A stretch of 50,689 bases of DNA from positions 1 to 50,689 of the forward strand of contig LVLI01000246.1 of NCBI GenBank assembly GCA_001687465.1, written 5' to 3'. The notes beneath the pieces were generated by a model that was not told where the DNA came from, did no database searches, and saw nothing but the letters and a program-made list of their open reading frames with translations. This document shows, piece after piece, positions 1 through 10,918 of this stretch. The translations under genes were made by a program, and so were the position numbers. The stretch comes from Halocafeteria seosinensis (lineage: Eukaryota; Sar; Bigyra; Bicosoecida). Numbering within the stretch: the stretch's first letter is position 1; the number at the start of each line of letters is the position of its first letter.

Positions 1-963
1 GGACCAGGCAGCGGACTAACGATTCTCTCTTCGGTCTGGTTGCGAGGATCGGATAGCCCACACGCGAGACCACCAACGCCTTCTACCTTTCCATCATTCT
101 TATTATATCGAATATAAGCACAGTCCGTTGACGACTCGTCACCATGACCACATCTGAACCTCGTCCAACCATCATCGAGTACGCCGTCTATTGGACAAGA
201 GCCCTCGTCAGTATGTATGTAGCCCTCATCCACGAAGAGTCCGAAGCAGGTCCCATTAGGTTCAATAAAATGCCACGCACCACGAACATTCTCAGGCACG
301 ACACCATCAAAAGCGCCACATGGACCAGGCAGCGGACTAACGATTCTCTCTTCGGTCTGGTTGCGAGGATCGGATAGCCCACACGCGAGACCACCAACGC
401 CTTCTACCTTTCCATCATTCTTATTATATCGAATATAAGCACAGTCCGTTGACGACTCGTCACCATGACCACATCTGAACCTCGTCCAACCATCATCGAG
501 TACGCCGTCTATTGGACAAGAGCCCTCGTCAGTATGTATGTAACCCTCATCCACGAAGAGTCCGAAGCAGGTCCCATTAGGCTCAATAAAATGCCACGCA
601 CCACGAACATTCTCAGGCACGACACCATCAAAAGCGCCACATGGACCAGGCAGCGGACTAACGATTCTCTCTTCGGTCTGGTTGCGAGGATCGGATAGCC
701 CACACACGAGACCACCAACGCCTTCTACCTTTCCATCATTCTTATTATATCGAATATAAGCACAGTCCGTTGACGACTCGTCACCATGACCACATCTGAA
801 CCTCGTCCAACCATCATCGAGTACGCCGTCTATTGGACAAGAGCCCTCGTCAGTATGTATGTAACCCTCATCCACGAAAAGTCCGAAGCAGGTCCCATTA
901 GGTTCAATAAAATGCCACGCACCACGAATATTCTCAGGCACGACACCATCAAAAGCGCCGCAT
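1..963 (-). repeat. Three 321-bp near-identical tandem copies inside the cysteine-rich gene
   Basis: The sequence repeats with a period of exactly 321 bp (107 codons): 1-321, 322-642 and 643-963. The copies differ at about six sites, and only two of the changes alter the protein (Ala/Val before C-G-L, and Val/Ile in the N-terminal part). The array ends abruptly near 970 and continues toward the window edge, so the true copy number is unknown. Confidence 0.95.
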
Positions 964-2324
964 GGACCAAGTCGCATCTCGTTTTTCGCGTCTTTGGTCC
1001 GATTTGTTGGATCAGATAAGCCGCACGCAACGGCACCAACCACTTCGGCTACGCCTTGTCCACGGCGAACGTACATACAATCCGCGGACACATTACTGCC
1101 TCCGCTGCACCGGAAAGTCGTCCAGTCTAACGAAACATCTCCCTCAACGAAGCAGACATCACCTTCGGTAGTTATACTTCTCTCATCCACAAGAACATCA
1201 AAGCATACCTTCTCCTGCTGTATATGCCACCTACCATGGAGCTCGAGTGGTACTTTGACCGTCGCATCCTTGCACATTCCCGACGTAAATCGGACGATTT
1301 CTTCCTCCGTTTGGTTAGTTGGATCCTCTAAACCACAGGATAGACCGCCCACACCAAGTAGGTCCGATCCATCTGGTCGAGCATACGCGCACTCATGGGT
1401 GGTAGCATTCCCGTGTGAGGGACATTGGAAACTTGTCCAACCTAAGGCATTGGTCTCCAAGACAGTGCACACTTCATTCTCAGCATGCAGGTAGTCCATC
1501 TCAATCCAAATGCTAAAACAGCTTTCGTTCGCCCGCTGCGTATGATAGGTTCCACGAAGCTCGAATGGTACTTTGACCGTCTCATCCCTACACATTCCCG
1601 ACGTAAATCGGACGATTTCTTCCTCCGTTTGGTTAGTTGGATCCTCTAAACCACAGGGTAGACCGCCCACACCGAGTAGGTCCGATCCATCTTGTCGAGC
1701 ATACGCGCACTCATGGGTGGTGGCATTCTCGTGTAAGGGACATTCGAAACTTGTCCAACCTAAGGCATTGGTCTCCAGGAGAGTGCAAACTTCGTTGTCG
1801 TCTTGAGCATTACGATCGTTAATAGTTATTTCGAAACATGGGCTATTTTGTCCGTTAGTACTCCAGTTTCCCAGCAAAGCGCCTGGAACAGACTCATTTC
1901 CTGGAGATGGACAGTTTCCTTGGCTATAGATCTGAGTGTTTGGCGTAGTATGATTATGTGGACTGCTGAGTCCACAAGGAATGCCACCAAAAAAAAGCTC
2001 AATTGCGCTCAAGTAAGCACACTCTGTTTCGTTCATAGCATTACACTGAAATGCTATCCAAGTGGTACCATTTGTTTGTGCAAGCGGACATTGGCTCCCA
2101 TTAATCGTAATATCTTGTTCATTGACGATACCCTCCATACAAGTCTCTGGGTCATTTTCCCAGTGCCAAGCACCCCGCAGCTCAAGAGGCACGTTGTCAT
2201 CGGTACTCAGATGTCGAACCGCATTTGTCAATACCGGCGGATCGCGACTCCAGCTTGGAGTAGCACTTGCCAAGACGCAAAACTTCCAGATCGTGAAAAC
2301 AAGTGCCCTTGCCACTTGCTTCAT
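1..2324 (-). CDS. Secreted cysteine-rich tandem-repeat protein, C-terminus off the left edge
   Basis: Seen: the minus strand is open from an ATG at 2324 to the left edge with no stop and no need for an intron (774 codons). It starts with a signal peptide (MKQVARALVFTIWKFCVLASA). About seven repeats of roughly 104-107 residues follow. Their shared pattern is: W-H near the start, C-F, V-D-E, C, W-T-x-F-x-C, D/E-C-x-Y, G-V-G-G, then C-G-L-x-D-P-x-N. Most repeats carry six cysteines and N-glycosylation sequons (N-G-T, N-Q-T). The most N-terminal repeat lacks the first cysteine. The three leftmost copies are almost identical at the DNA level; the next pair (about 1273-1500 and 1591-1806) is also a recent duplication. 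Inference: a disulfide-bonded extracellular or cell-surface protein. I do not recognise the domain. Plus-strand reading frames here are antisense shadows. Confidence 0.85.
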   Translation of the reverse strand, partial: MKQVARALVFTIWKFCVLASATPSWSRDPPVLTNAVRHLSTDDNVPLELRGAWHWENDPETCMEGIVNEQDITINGSQCPLAQTNGTTWIAFQCNAMNETECAYLSAIELFFGGIPCGLSSPHNHTTPNTQIYSQGNCPSPGNESVPGALLGNWSTNGQNSPCFEITINDRNAQDDNEVCTLLETNALGWTSFECPLHENATTHECAYARQDGSDLLGVGGLPCGLEDPTNQTEEEIVRFTSGMCRDETVKVPFELRGTYHTQRANESCFSIWIEMDYLHAENEVCTVLETNALGWTSFQCPSHGNATTHECAYARPDGSDLLGVGGLSCGLEDPTNQTEEEIVRFTSGMCKDATVKVPLELHGRWHIQQEKVCFDVLVDERSITTEGDVCFVEGDVSLDWTTFRCSGGSNVSADCMYVRRGQGVAEVVGAVACGLSDPTNRTKDAKNEMRLGPCGAFDGVVPENIRGAWHFIEPNGTCFGLFVDEGYIHTDEGSCPIDGVLDDGWTRFRCGHGDESSTDCAYIRYNKNDGKVEGVGGLVCGLSDPRNQTEERIVSPLPGPCGAFDGVVPENVRGAWHFIEPNGTCFGLFVDEGYIHTDEGSCPIDGVLDDGWTRFRCGHGDESSTDCAYIRYNKNDGKVEGVGGLACGLSDPRNQTEERIVSPLPGPCGAFDGVVPENVRGAWHFIEPNGTCFGLFVDEGYIHTDEGSCPIDGVLDDGWTRFRCGHGDESSTDCAYIRYNKNDGKVEGVGGLACGLSDPRNQTEERIVSPLPG
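1273..1810 (-). repeat. Second duplicated repeat pair, period about 318 bp
   Basis: The segment near 1273-1500 recurs near 1591-1806 with few changes (for example the stretch encoding the residues around V-R-F-T-S-G-M-C). It encodes two more units of the same cysteine-rich domain but belongs to a different subfamily from the 321-bp array. Confidence 0.8.
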
Positions 2325-5134
2325 TTGTAGCCCCTTCTTCTACCTGCAGCGGACAGACCAAGGGAGCAGATTGTAAACCCGCATGTCAAAGATGATGACC
2401 ACTGCATCCATATTCGATAAATTACAGACAGACACTCAGTAACACGGACAATGGCAGAGCTCCGCTGGTTCAAGTTGGCGCAGGCTCGGCCCGGCTCAGC
2501 GAACCGTTAAGGAGCTCCGAGCTCGATAAATACCATTGACCACACTTGCTATAGAGGCCTGAACATAGTATCAGCCAGATGTGGCGAATGTATATGTCAC
2601 TTACACCCACTGTACTCACTATCCGTGCCCGTGTGGTAAATTGGGACGATTGCCCTCGATCGTCTACGTTGTGTTCCCCGAGCCAAAACGGGAGGTACCG
2701 TACAATAATTACTGTACCTCCTCTATCACCGCCAAAGGAATACTGCACAAAGTACTCTATTCACCAGTTACCACTGTAAGCTTCTTTCTCGGCTTAGGAT
2801 GAAAAAACCAATGGACAAAAACCAAACAACAACAATGGCATTCTGTGTGTATGTACATAATGCGTTCGACACCGGGGCTGGAGAGCCGGCTCGGAGTCCG
2901 AACGAAACGAAACCACTGAGTGGCACGGAGCTTCAAGACCTCAATCACCCCTTGTTTGCAGAGGGCAACAAAGGAAATAAAAAGACGGACCGATCTCATT
3001 AAGCAAATGCAGTGTAGAAAAGTCACTCCACTTATACCTTTGGAGAAAGTACAATGATTCGCACCTCCCCTGGAGTTGTAGGACGTCGGGGTCGCTGCGA
3101 GTGTTGGCTCAGTTGGCTAGAATGGAGGACCGCCCGAAACTGTTGTTACCTAGGGAAAAGAACACACTGGCTCTTTCAAACGTAGATCAATAGCTTACTC
3201 GCATCAAAAGCGCAAAGCGGATAAGGCTCAAAGGAAACGCATGTGTACCGTCGTAATACAACAGCCACCACGAAGCCGTATACCGCAGGGCCATGGTGGG
3301 CTATCTGTCACATATGTGTGTGTGTGTGTTTCCAACAGAGACTGTTTGCGAGCTGGCAGTCGTCGCATTCGTAGCGACAAGCCGCAACTGCAACAGCGAA
3401 CATGTAAACAGGAATCAGCAGAATGCATTCGATCGCTCAAATGCCGCTGACCCACCTCCCATAATGCCATCCACCAATGCCCGCTTGCTCCGAGTCCGAG
3501 CTAGAGTCACCTCTGAAACAACCGAATGATACGGACTAATTCCATAGTCTTGTATTGGTTAGTTCAGGCGATAGCTCTCCTTGAGACTCACTCGACTCAA
3601 TGCCAAAATTACCTCGGACGTTGCTTCATCTCGTCTTGCCTACCAGATTGGATAAAGCTTGTGTACGCCCAACTTGGGTAACAGTCGGGGTTTCGATGAG
3701 CTTGTCGATTTACTTCTCTCCGTTCTTAGGTGTAAAGCCGTGTTAGTTGCCCCTCCTCGCTAATCCTGTCTACCAATCCGTGTTTGCTCTCTGGATCCAC
3801 CACCTTTAGAATTGTGAGCTTTTTACACATAAACTTGGATAAGGCGATTCAGCGGTACGTCCAAGACAAATGTGACTTTCTATGTCATCGGTCCTTTAGT
3901 CGAACTGTACCTAATATCCGCTGTGACTTTAGTACCTGCATGATTGCTTTTGTTTCCTGCCGCAGAAGTTGGAATGTGGCTCCCTTCGTTTTGGCTCCGC
4001 CCAATGGGATCTCAAACATTCATCACGTTGATTTACCTCGGTCACCTACTGGCGTGTTTCAACCGCCAATGCAGGACTATGGAATCAGCCTTTGCCGTTT
4101 GCACTTATCCTTGGGGAACACAGCTCCGAAATGCCCCAACTTCTTTGAAGCGGTTGCAGATTCAAGTCCCAGCCACACGCCGATAGAGAACCAACTGAGG
4201 ACTGTTAGTAAGTCTGTTACTAACTCAGACGATAAACGCGCAGAACTAGTTAGTTACCTTCCATACTAGCAACTGATTGCAAACATTCTTGTTATGTTGA
4301 TCAAGTTACTGTTCCAAGTGCCGTGTTATCTTTCTTCGTTGTTTGTTTTCAGTACTTCTTTTGGTTCTCAGGTTTAACTCGCTCGCGGATTGCTCCAACA
4401 TAGAACCCACAGTATAGTACAAGTTGTACCAGGCTTTCGGTGATAAACAGCGCAAACTGAGCGGCAGGAGCTCAGAGCTAAATCCCAAGTTACGCTGTGA
4501 AACAGCCTGCGGTTTCCGGAATACTTGTTGCTCAGACGTACACGGTAAATTTTGTCTTTTTGGACGAAGTGTTTGACGTCGAACACGTGGTCTTCCTCCA
4601 GAAGTGGTGGCGTTCCCCCAATCTTGCACAGCACTCACCGCCATGGCAGCCTCAGAATGAAGCCATTCAAAGTTGTACATGTTCCAGGAACATCGTCAAA
4701 GTGCCAAAATACACGACGAAGAGCTTTATGGACGAATAATGGTCCCATGCTCCCCATACTCCTGAAGCCGTTGAAACCCGGGAGTATCCTGTCCCATAGA
4801 CATCAATTTTGGCAGTCGTGTCTCTGGGATATGAACTGACTACAGTACGGTATCAATTATTGAATTTAGCATACAGTATTAGCATTCTTCAGCGTCAGCG
4901 ACTCGGCGCCAGCTTCGTGAATGTCAGCCTGGCTTTCAAGTTGACGTGTAGTACGTCGTGTACTTTCAACTTCAAAGTTCGAAGAGAAAAGACACTTCAT
5001 GAAGTTGAGTGGTGCGAGTCGGCAATAATTTTCAGCAACTGAACCAGGCGTTTTAGAGCTATATACAGAACACTGGCTTGATACATTGTGTATTACAGTA
5101 CATTGACGATTTGCCCACACCAAGCGCTACCTTG
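2325..5134. other. Gene-poor stretch upstream of the cysteine-rich gene
   Basis: About 2.8 kb with no convincing gene on either strand. The part next to 2324 should hold the promoter and 5' leader of the cysteine-rich gene. A short TG run lies at 3315-3329. The minus strand between about 4370 and 4830 has protein-like stretches interrupted by stops and frame changes, which could be decayed coding sequence or short unresolved exons. An open plus-strand frame at 3784-4269 (161 codons) has no recognisable features. Confidence 0.5.
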
Positions 5135-6495
5135 ATGTACACGACAGTCTGGACAGTGGTATGTTTTGGTACCACTCTCTGCAAACCACCACCACCCTAC
5201 CCTCCAAGGTCAAGTCCTCAAAACGTTTTCCTTCCTCTCTTCTAGCGAAGTCGCCAGGTTAGGGGATATGGCTGCTGGTGTTCTCCGGCAACATCTGGAG
5301 AGGGTGAAAATGTCAGAGACAGTACAGTACGCATCCGAGAATTCTTCCGAAGTGTACAGATGGATGAGAGAGAAGGGAGTTCCAGCAGAGAGAAAGAAGA
5401 AATCAACAGAGAACAAGATAACCTTCTTGCTCTAAGACATTCCATTCTTGGAGGTAAACTTAAAACAGAAACAAAGCAGGCAAACACGGATGTTACAGGA
5501 AAGGCCCAACCCAACTAAGGATACGGAAAGTCGTTCCGTTCCGCGGTGGACGAATCTGAAGAGAATTGGAGTTTGAAGCCTCATCATGATAGCAGTCAAT
5601 TTGTACTTAGGTCTCTGTTCAGGCATTTAGGTCCCTCATTGGTTTTTGTGGCTTGAAGAATAACTGTATCAGTGCGTGCTACTACGGTGTAAAGCCTCGG
5701 AAGAAGTGAAGAAGGGAATCCAAAAGGACACTTATTTGGGAACAGTCCGTAAGCGACTGGTTACTCAGTGGTACTTTGCATCATGTGCGCTTCGCTTATC
5801 GTGCAGTATCCCAGGGCCACCATTGGCGGTGCTAGTCCAGAGACAAGGAATTCAAAACAAAAGGTGTCCTTACTCCGCGCACTGAGCCTAGAAAGAATAT
5901 CGGCTCTCATGGACGGTGACGAGACTCTAAGTGTACCTATTGACCCGTTACCTAGAGATAAGGACAGTTTCCATCTTCTCGAGTCGAATGCGTGTGACAC
6001 ATTTGGCCAGGAATCACACAAGGATCGGTGTGAGAACCGCGAGTTACGAAACGGTTTACTTGCATTCATACGAAAATATATCAGCAACGGTTTTCAAGTT
6101 CTGGCGGATCTCTGTGTCTACTGATAACGATGCAAGCAGAGCATCAGCTTCCCCGAAGAGTGGCCAAGGGGGTACACTGAACCAGAACGGTAACCGTACA
6201 ACGCGCCAACGATGTCTCCGACACGGACAAGAGCAACAAACAAGCCTTGCAACAGTTAGAGTTCTCTCCAACCGCAAGGGCGCCTAAACAGAGCGCGCTC
6301 TTTCCTCTGCGGATGGAGGTTGCTGACCATCTGCCAGAAGATGTGATTGAAGCTGGCAAATTTGCGGTGGAAAATGCGTTGCTAACTCAGCAAATTGGCA
6401 CAGCTGTAGCCTTGAGTCTCCTTTTCATACTATCACTGTCTATCAGTGTACCAGTTACAAGGGAAGCCGGGAACACTATTCGTTCGGCATTCTAA
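5135..6495 (+). CDS. Possible multi-exon membrane protein gene, model incomplete
   Basis: Several pieces fit one plus-strand gene. Exon candidate 1: ATG at 5135 to a GTATGT donor at 5159. Exon candidate 2: 5246-5453, after a strong pyrimidine tract and TAG, in the frame that ends with a charged stretch (R-E-K-E-E-I-N-R-E-Q) and N-L-L-A-L-R-H-S-I-L-G. Exon candidate 3: from 5769 after ACTCAG, in phase with exon 2, giving a hydrophobic segment (V-V-L-C-I-M-C-A-S-L-I-V) and about 100 further residues. The last coding piece ends at 6495 with a second hydrophobic helix (about 6400-6465). I could not join exon 3 to the last piece with a clean GT-AG intron, so the gene may be degraded or wrongly modelled. 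No family recognised. Confidence 0.3.
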
Positions 6496-6782
6496 CTATT
6501 AGCACTGTTACCAGAGGAGATTCTCTCAGCGAACAGTCCCTTGCGGCAGCCAGTCAGAAACCTCTCTAAAACACACACACACTCTAAAACTGTTGGTAGC
6601 TCTCAAGAAGAGACTGAGGTTGCAATGTTACTTGCCGTTTATAAAGATGGGATGACTAGTCATTCAAGCTTAGAGGTCACGGTATCGTGCACAGTACTGA
6701 TGGAAATCTCATCGCAATAGATGGAGCGCTGTCTATTGAATATTCGGAGTAATTGGAACCTGAGTACACAAGACAACGTCTC
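6496..6782. other. Convergent intergenic spacer
   Basis: Short spacer downstream of the PDE stop codon. It contains a CA run at about 6570-6582. Nothing else recognised. Confidence 0.5.
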
Positions 6783-9700
6783 TCAGGACTGCGCCACACC
6801 CATATTTTCCCACAATTCCCTGTTCCTCGAAGCCATCGGTGCCATGAATAAATCGTCAGAACGAACTCGAAGGACATCTAAACATAATTCATGAAACTCT
6901 TGTTCCTGACTGGTGCTTCCATCTCCGTCACTGTTTTCACGCCTCGAGAGGGAGGTGTATGCAATACTTGCAAGAGCCACAGCGTCCCATGATTGAAACA
7001 GCGGCATACATATAAAATCAATAAAACCAACTTGGCTTTTTGACAATCCATCTAACCTGTTTCGGTTCATTAACGGCGACACAGGCATACCCATGTTACT
7101 CTCCACATCTCCCTGACGAAACATCTCTTCCACTATTCGTTGGGACCATTTAAGGTGCAAAGCAGTCGGTTTAGCGGCGTGACCGACATCAGCTGTCTTC
7201 AGCAGCAATTTCCACACAAGCAACTGGTCCTTACGGGACCGAAGTCCCGAATGCATTGTCTCTCCCAGAGTCTTCAATGAAACAGCAAAGGGCTTGCACG
7301 TTGGGCATTTTAGTACCCACTCCAAGGAGAGGTGTTTGCATTCCGATCCATCCTCGCTACCGAAACTTTGCTTCATTTGCCCTATGCTTCCACTTGACCA
7401 TGTCCGAGAGGCATTGTGCGCGTCTTCCCCTCCAACCGGTTCGTTTTGGGCAATCATTTGTCGATAATCTTCAACGAATTGCACATGATGTGCCAGATCT
7501 GTTATGAGCACCAGGTCGATAACTGTCTCTCTAAACTGGAAATATTCTTCTTTGGAAAGGCTTTCCAACATGTTGCTATGGCGGTCTCCGCCAAGCAAAG
7601 CGAATGCACTAGCCGCATGGTGATTTTCAAGGACGGACTTGTCATTATATCGGATAGCTATAGGATCTTGCACATTAATGAGGAATGTGTTCGTGTAGCC
7701 AGGATGGTCCAAATCGTGAACCGCAGCTGCCGTCACCAAAGCCAATTGGTCAAGTGGTCTCATGAACTTAAATATTTGCGAGTTAGCAGCTAAGCGATAC
7801 GCAGTGCAAGCCACATCAGCGGCGTGAAACTTATTATGATAAGGATTCACTTGGTATCTCGTTTCCACCAGTTCAAAGTACCGTAAGTACGCGTTCCTGG
7901 GAATATTGAGCCTTTCGAAGGAGATGAGGCATTCTTGGTAGATCTTCCCCATGATTGTAATCAAGGGTTCGGCTTGGGTATACGCCGAATAGTCTATTTC
8001 GTGGAAAGGGAACGAGAGATCTTCGGGGCGGCGCACGTCTCCCAGCGTTTTTTCTCCATTCCTCAGATACCGTCGGGCTGAGTCAAACACATCCACGGAT
8101 ACACTCCTTAAATTGCGTATTACAGGAGACGAAGTGGACTCAAAATACCGCGGGTCTTCCCAGTTGACGGGTCTCACTCGAACTGACGTCCTCCGGCGTC
8201 CTCTATTAGAACTTCCGACAAGGTCGGAAGTAGACAGTGACCGCTTCTTAGACTTCGTATTACACAGTAACGGTGTACGAGTAGCAACATCAAACCCAGA
8301 GTTTCTGCGTAAAATTGTGCTTGCCGACTTGGGTGGTTCATGGGAAGCAGGATATATGGAATAGAGGTGACACCGAGAAGGGTTTTGCCGGGCTTGGGGG
8401 AAAGAACACACACCTCCCTCTCCAACCTTGGTGAGGCAGTTGCTAGAGCTAGATGTCGAAATTCTCTCTTCGCGGCTATTCGATATGCCAGACGGAGCCG
8501 CATCCCCCTGCATTGCTTCAGGGCCTGAGCCAGTCTTTTCTCTAGCTTCATGTCGTCCACTATACGTCACATCCGAACCCCGCTTTGATCGCGTTGCATG
8601 GGCCGGGGAGATCATATCAATTATGTGTTGGAACGCTTCTTCATTTTCCGCACTTCTGTTTGTATCGTACCCTTCCTTTGATAGTCGTCGTCGAGGCACG
8701 TTTACTCCCAAAACGCGAGCCACGTGAAGTTCCCTTTGGGCCGCTTCGAGAGCTTTCTTGACTTCCACAGAAGAAAACTGCTGAGGAGAATATTCCTCCT
8801 CGGGTACTCGCGAATACTGACCGGAGGGACTGCCCATGAAACTCCTCAACTGCTTCATTAATTCCGATGTTGAATGCGCAAGATTGAAGTAAGCCCTTTG
8901 GATGCGTGACACAGTAGTGCTCCGTTCATGTCCAACATTGAGAGACATGCTTTGACTTCGAATCGGGCGATTTTGCAAACTTGGAGGAAATATTGAATCA
9001 GGCGCGCTATTGGGACTTGAGTCTGAACCCGTGGAATCACTCTTCTCTTTCCGTGTATGGCGTTTCGCAGGGGAATCATATTGGGAGAACAAAACTTTCT
9101 CGTCCAGAGTGCGTCTAAAGGGATGAGGTGGTGGGGGTGGTTCCTTCACTATCGCATTCTGAGCCCCTTTAGAAGTATCAACGGTGCTAGCATCTGCCAC
9201 TTTCACCACATGATGACTACGACGAGTCTCTAGCAGAACCAAGGAAGCCACAGTCACGGACATGATCACCAGTTGGAATCGATCTAGGTCAGTAGTAGCT
9301 TTCCCCGATGCAAAGTGTCCCACTATTATGCAAGCAAACGCTAACCCTTCAACGCTTCCCATGAGAAGTATATTACCACCTGCATCAATACAAGAAGTCA
9401 GATCCATATAAAGTTACCACGCACAAGTACGTTCTACGTCACCCGTGTTCTTACCAAAGAGGAAAGGAGCGAGTACAATCAATGGCACCATATTTCCGCT
9501 TGTAATTGCCGGTGCAGGGAATATCCCAATTGTGTGATACACCAAAACGATCGCGACAGTGAGCAGTACACAGGCTGTAGTATGCTTCCGACCTAGACGA
9601 GTCACAGTAGCAGCAACACTGAAAACAACCACCAACGCAACCAGCGGAAGTGAATAAAAGGAATCAACATCATCATTTTTCCCATCAAAGAGGAGGGACT

Positions 9701-10918
9701 GAAGTATGTACTGTGTCACAGTTATAAGGCAAAGCAACCACAGTGCCGCTTGCTGTACCTGCCCTTTTTCTTCAGCGGGGAGCTCCTTCGTTGTCTGCAT
9801 CACACACATTCAATGAATACATTTCCAAGACAAAACCTGTCATACAACTAGCGTACACTTACGAAACGGCTAATGAAGCGTGTAACCTTCGATTTTTCAC
9901 TCTCTGAGCCTTCAAGGGTGCTGCCATTCAACGGAGTAGTCTCCTCCTTATTCCCCTGCTCCTCGGGAGCTGCCATAGATGCGCTCCTGTACTCCGCAAT
10001 ACTTTTTCCTCCCGGAGACGTATCGTGTCGAACCTTTCCTTTCCGGAAAAGTATTCCTTCCGAGTCATTTGACGTTGATGTTATTGTCCTACTTTGAGTC
10101 GTTACTTCTCGTTCCGTGGCCTCCGGAGGGTCTATTCTGTACGCGACAGGAGAATCACAAGCATCATCAGCAGGCTTCCAGATCTCTACGACGCTATCAT
10201 TTTCGTCTAACGAAGAAGAATGTCTTGGTCTTGTTTTGGAAAGTGGGGAACGCTTCGAAGGACTGGAGCTCCCAGCGGATGAGTGCGATCCCGAACGCTC
10301 TGTACGAAAAAGGCTTTTGGTTTTATCCGGTGTCCCAGATTGGCTATAACTCTTCTGTGGCGTCCCAGGATGCTTTGGGGGGCTGCTCGGTGTTTCTTCT
10401 GTGAGCGTTTCCTGAGGCAGAGAAAATCCTTGAGTTGCAGGAGCGTCTCGCCTCGTTCCAACATTACCAGTTTTGTGGGCAAGCCCTAGACCACTCTTAT
10501 ACGACCATTGCGATAAATCCCCACTGGATATTGGATCACCAGTGGAGAAAGAGCTTGTAGCATTGGTCGCACGTGAAGACTTTTGATTTAGTCGACCAAC
10601 ACTCGGATTAGTGGTCGTGCTTTTGAAAGATGACCCAAAAGAATAGCTCGTCTGCCCCCCTGCCTTTAGCGTTGTCGCCTGGGACACTCGTGGTACGTCT
10701 TCTGGCTTGTCTCCCCCAAAACTCCGTGACGTGACTTGTTGAGTCGTTGCAGTGTCTAAGCCTGACAAGTTGGGATTTATGGTCGGAGCAAATGGGCTTT
10801 TACTGTCGTTCGCTGTTTTTGCTTGCGTTTCCGAACTACTACGTGATCGCCGGACTCTCTTGGTAGGTTTAGTTTCCGCAGCTTCTCCGTAAACCATAGT
10901 GTTTGGCTCCGAAGACAT
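6783..10918 (-). CDS. Six-transmembrane 3',5'-cyclic nucleotide phosphodiesterase
   Basis: Role: hydrolyses cAMP and/or cGMP at a membrane. Exons: 9863-10918 (ATG at 10918; GTAAGT donor), about 9431-9794, and 6783-9379; total about 1,340 aa. The second intron has three frame-compatible donors (exon end 9425, 9431 or 9443), so a few residues are uncertain. The N-terminal 350 residues are Ser/Thr-rich and disordered. Exon 2 encodes four hydrophobic helices and the start of exon 3 two more, making six. A long disordered linker follows, then the PDE HD domain (about 6,830-7,960 on the DNA). Metal-site motifs are present: H-N-K-F-H-A-A-D-V, H-D-L-D-H-P-G, E-N-H-H, and the distal Asp in T-A-D-V-G-H. 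A Gln in S-K-S-Q-V-G-F-I-D-F fits the conserved substrate-site glutamine. Known family point: Plasmodium and other alveolate PDEs share the 6-TM + C-terminal PDE layout. Substrate preference cannot be read from sequence. Confidence 0.88.

Noticed and set aside
1-963. CRISPR-like or satellite array
   Set aside because: The 321-bp period is an exact codon multiple inside one open frame, and changes are mostly synonymous; it is a coding repeat.
144-1806. Plus-strand reading frames of 60-166 codons repeated along the left end
   Set aside because: They are antisense to the minus-strand cysteine-rich gene, which has a signal peptide, conserved Cys pattern and no stops.
3095-3170. Possible tRNA: a TGGCTCAGTTGG segment resembles an A box
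   Set aside because: No matching B box (GGTTCGANTCC) or acceptor stem at the right spacing.
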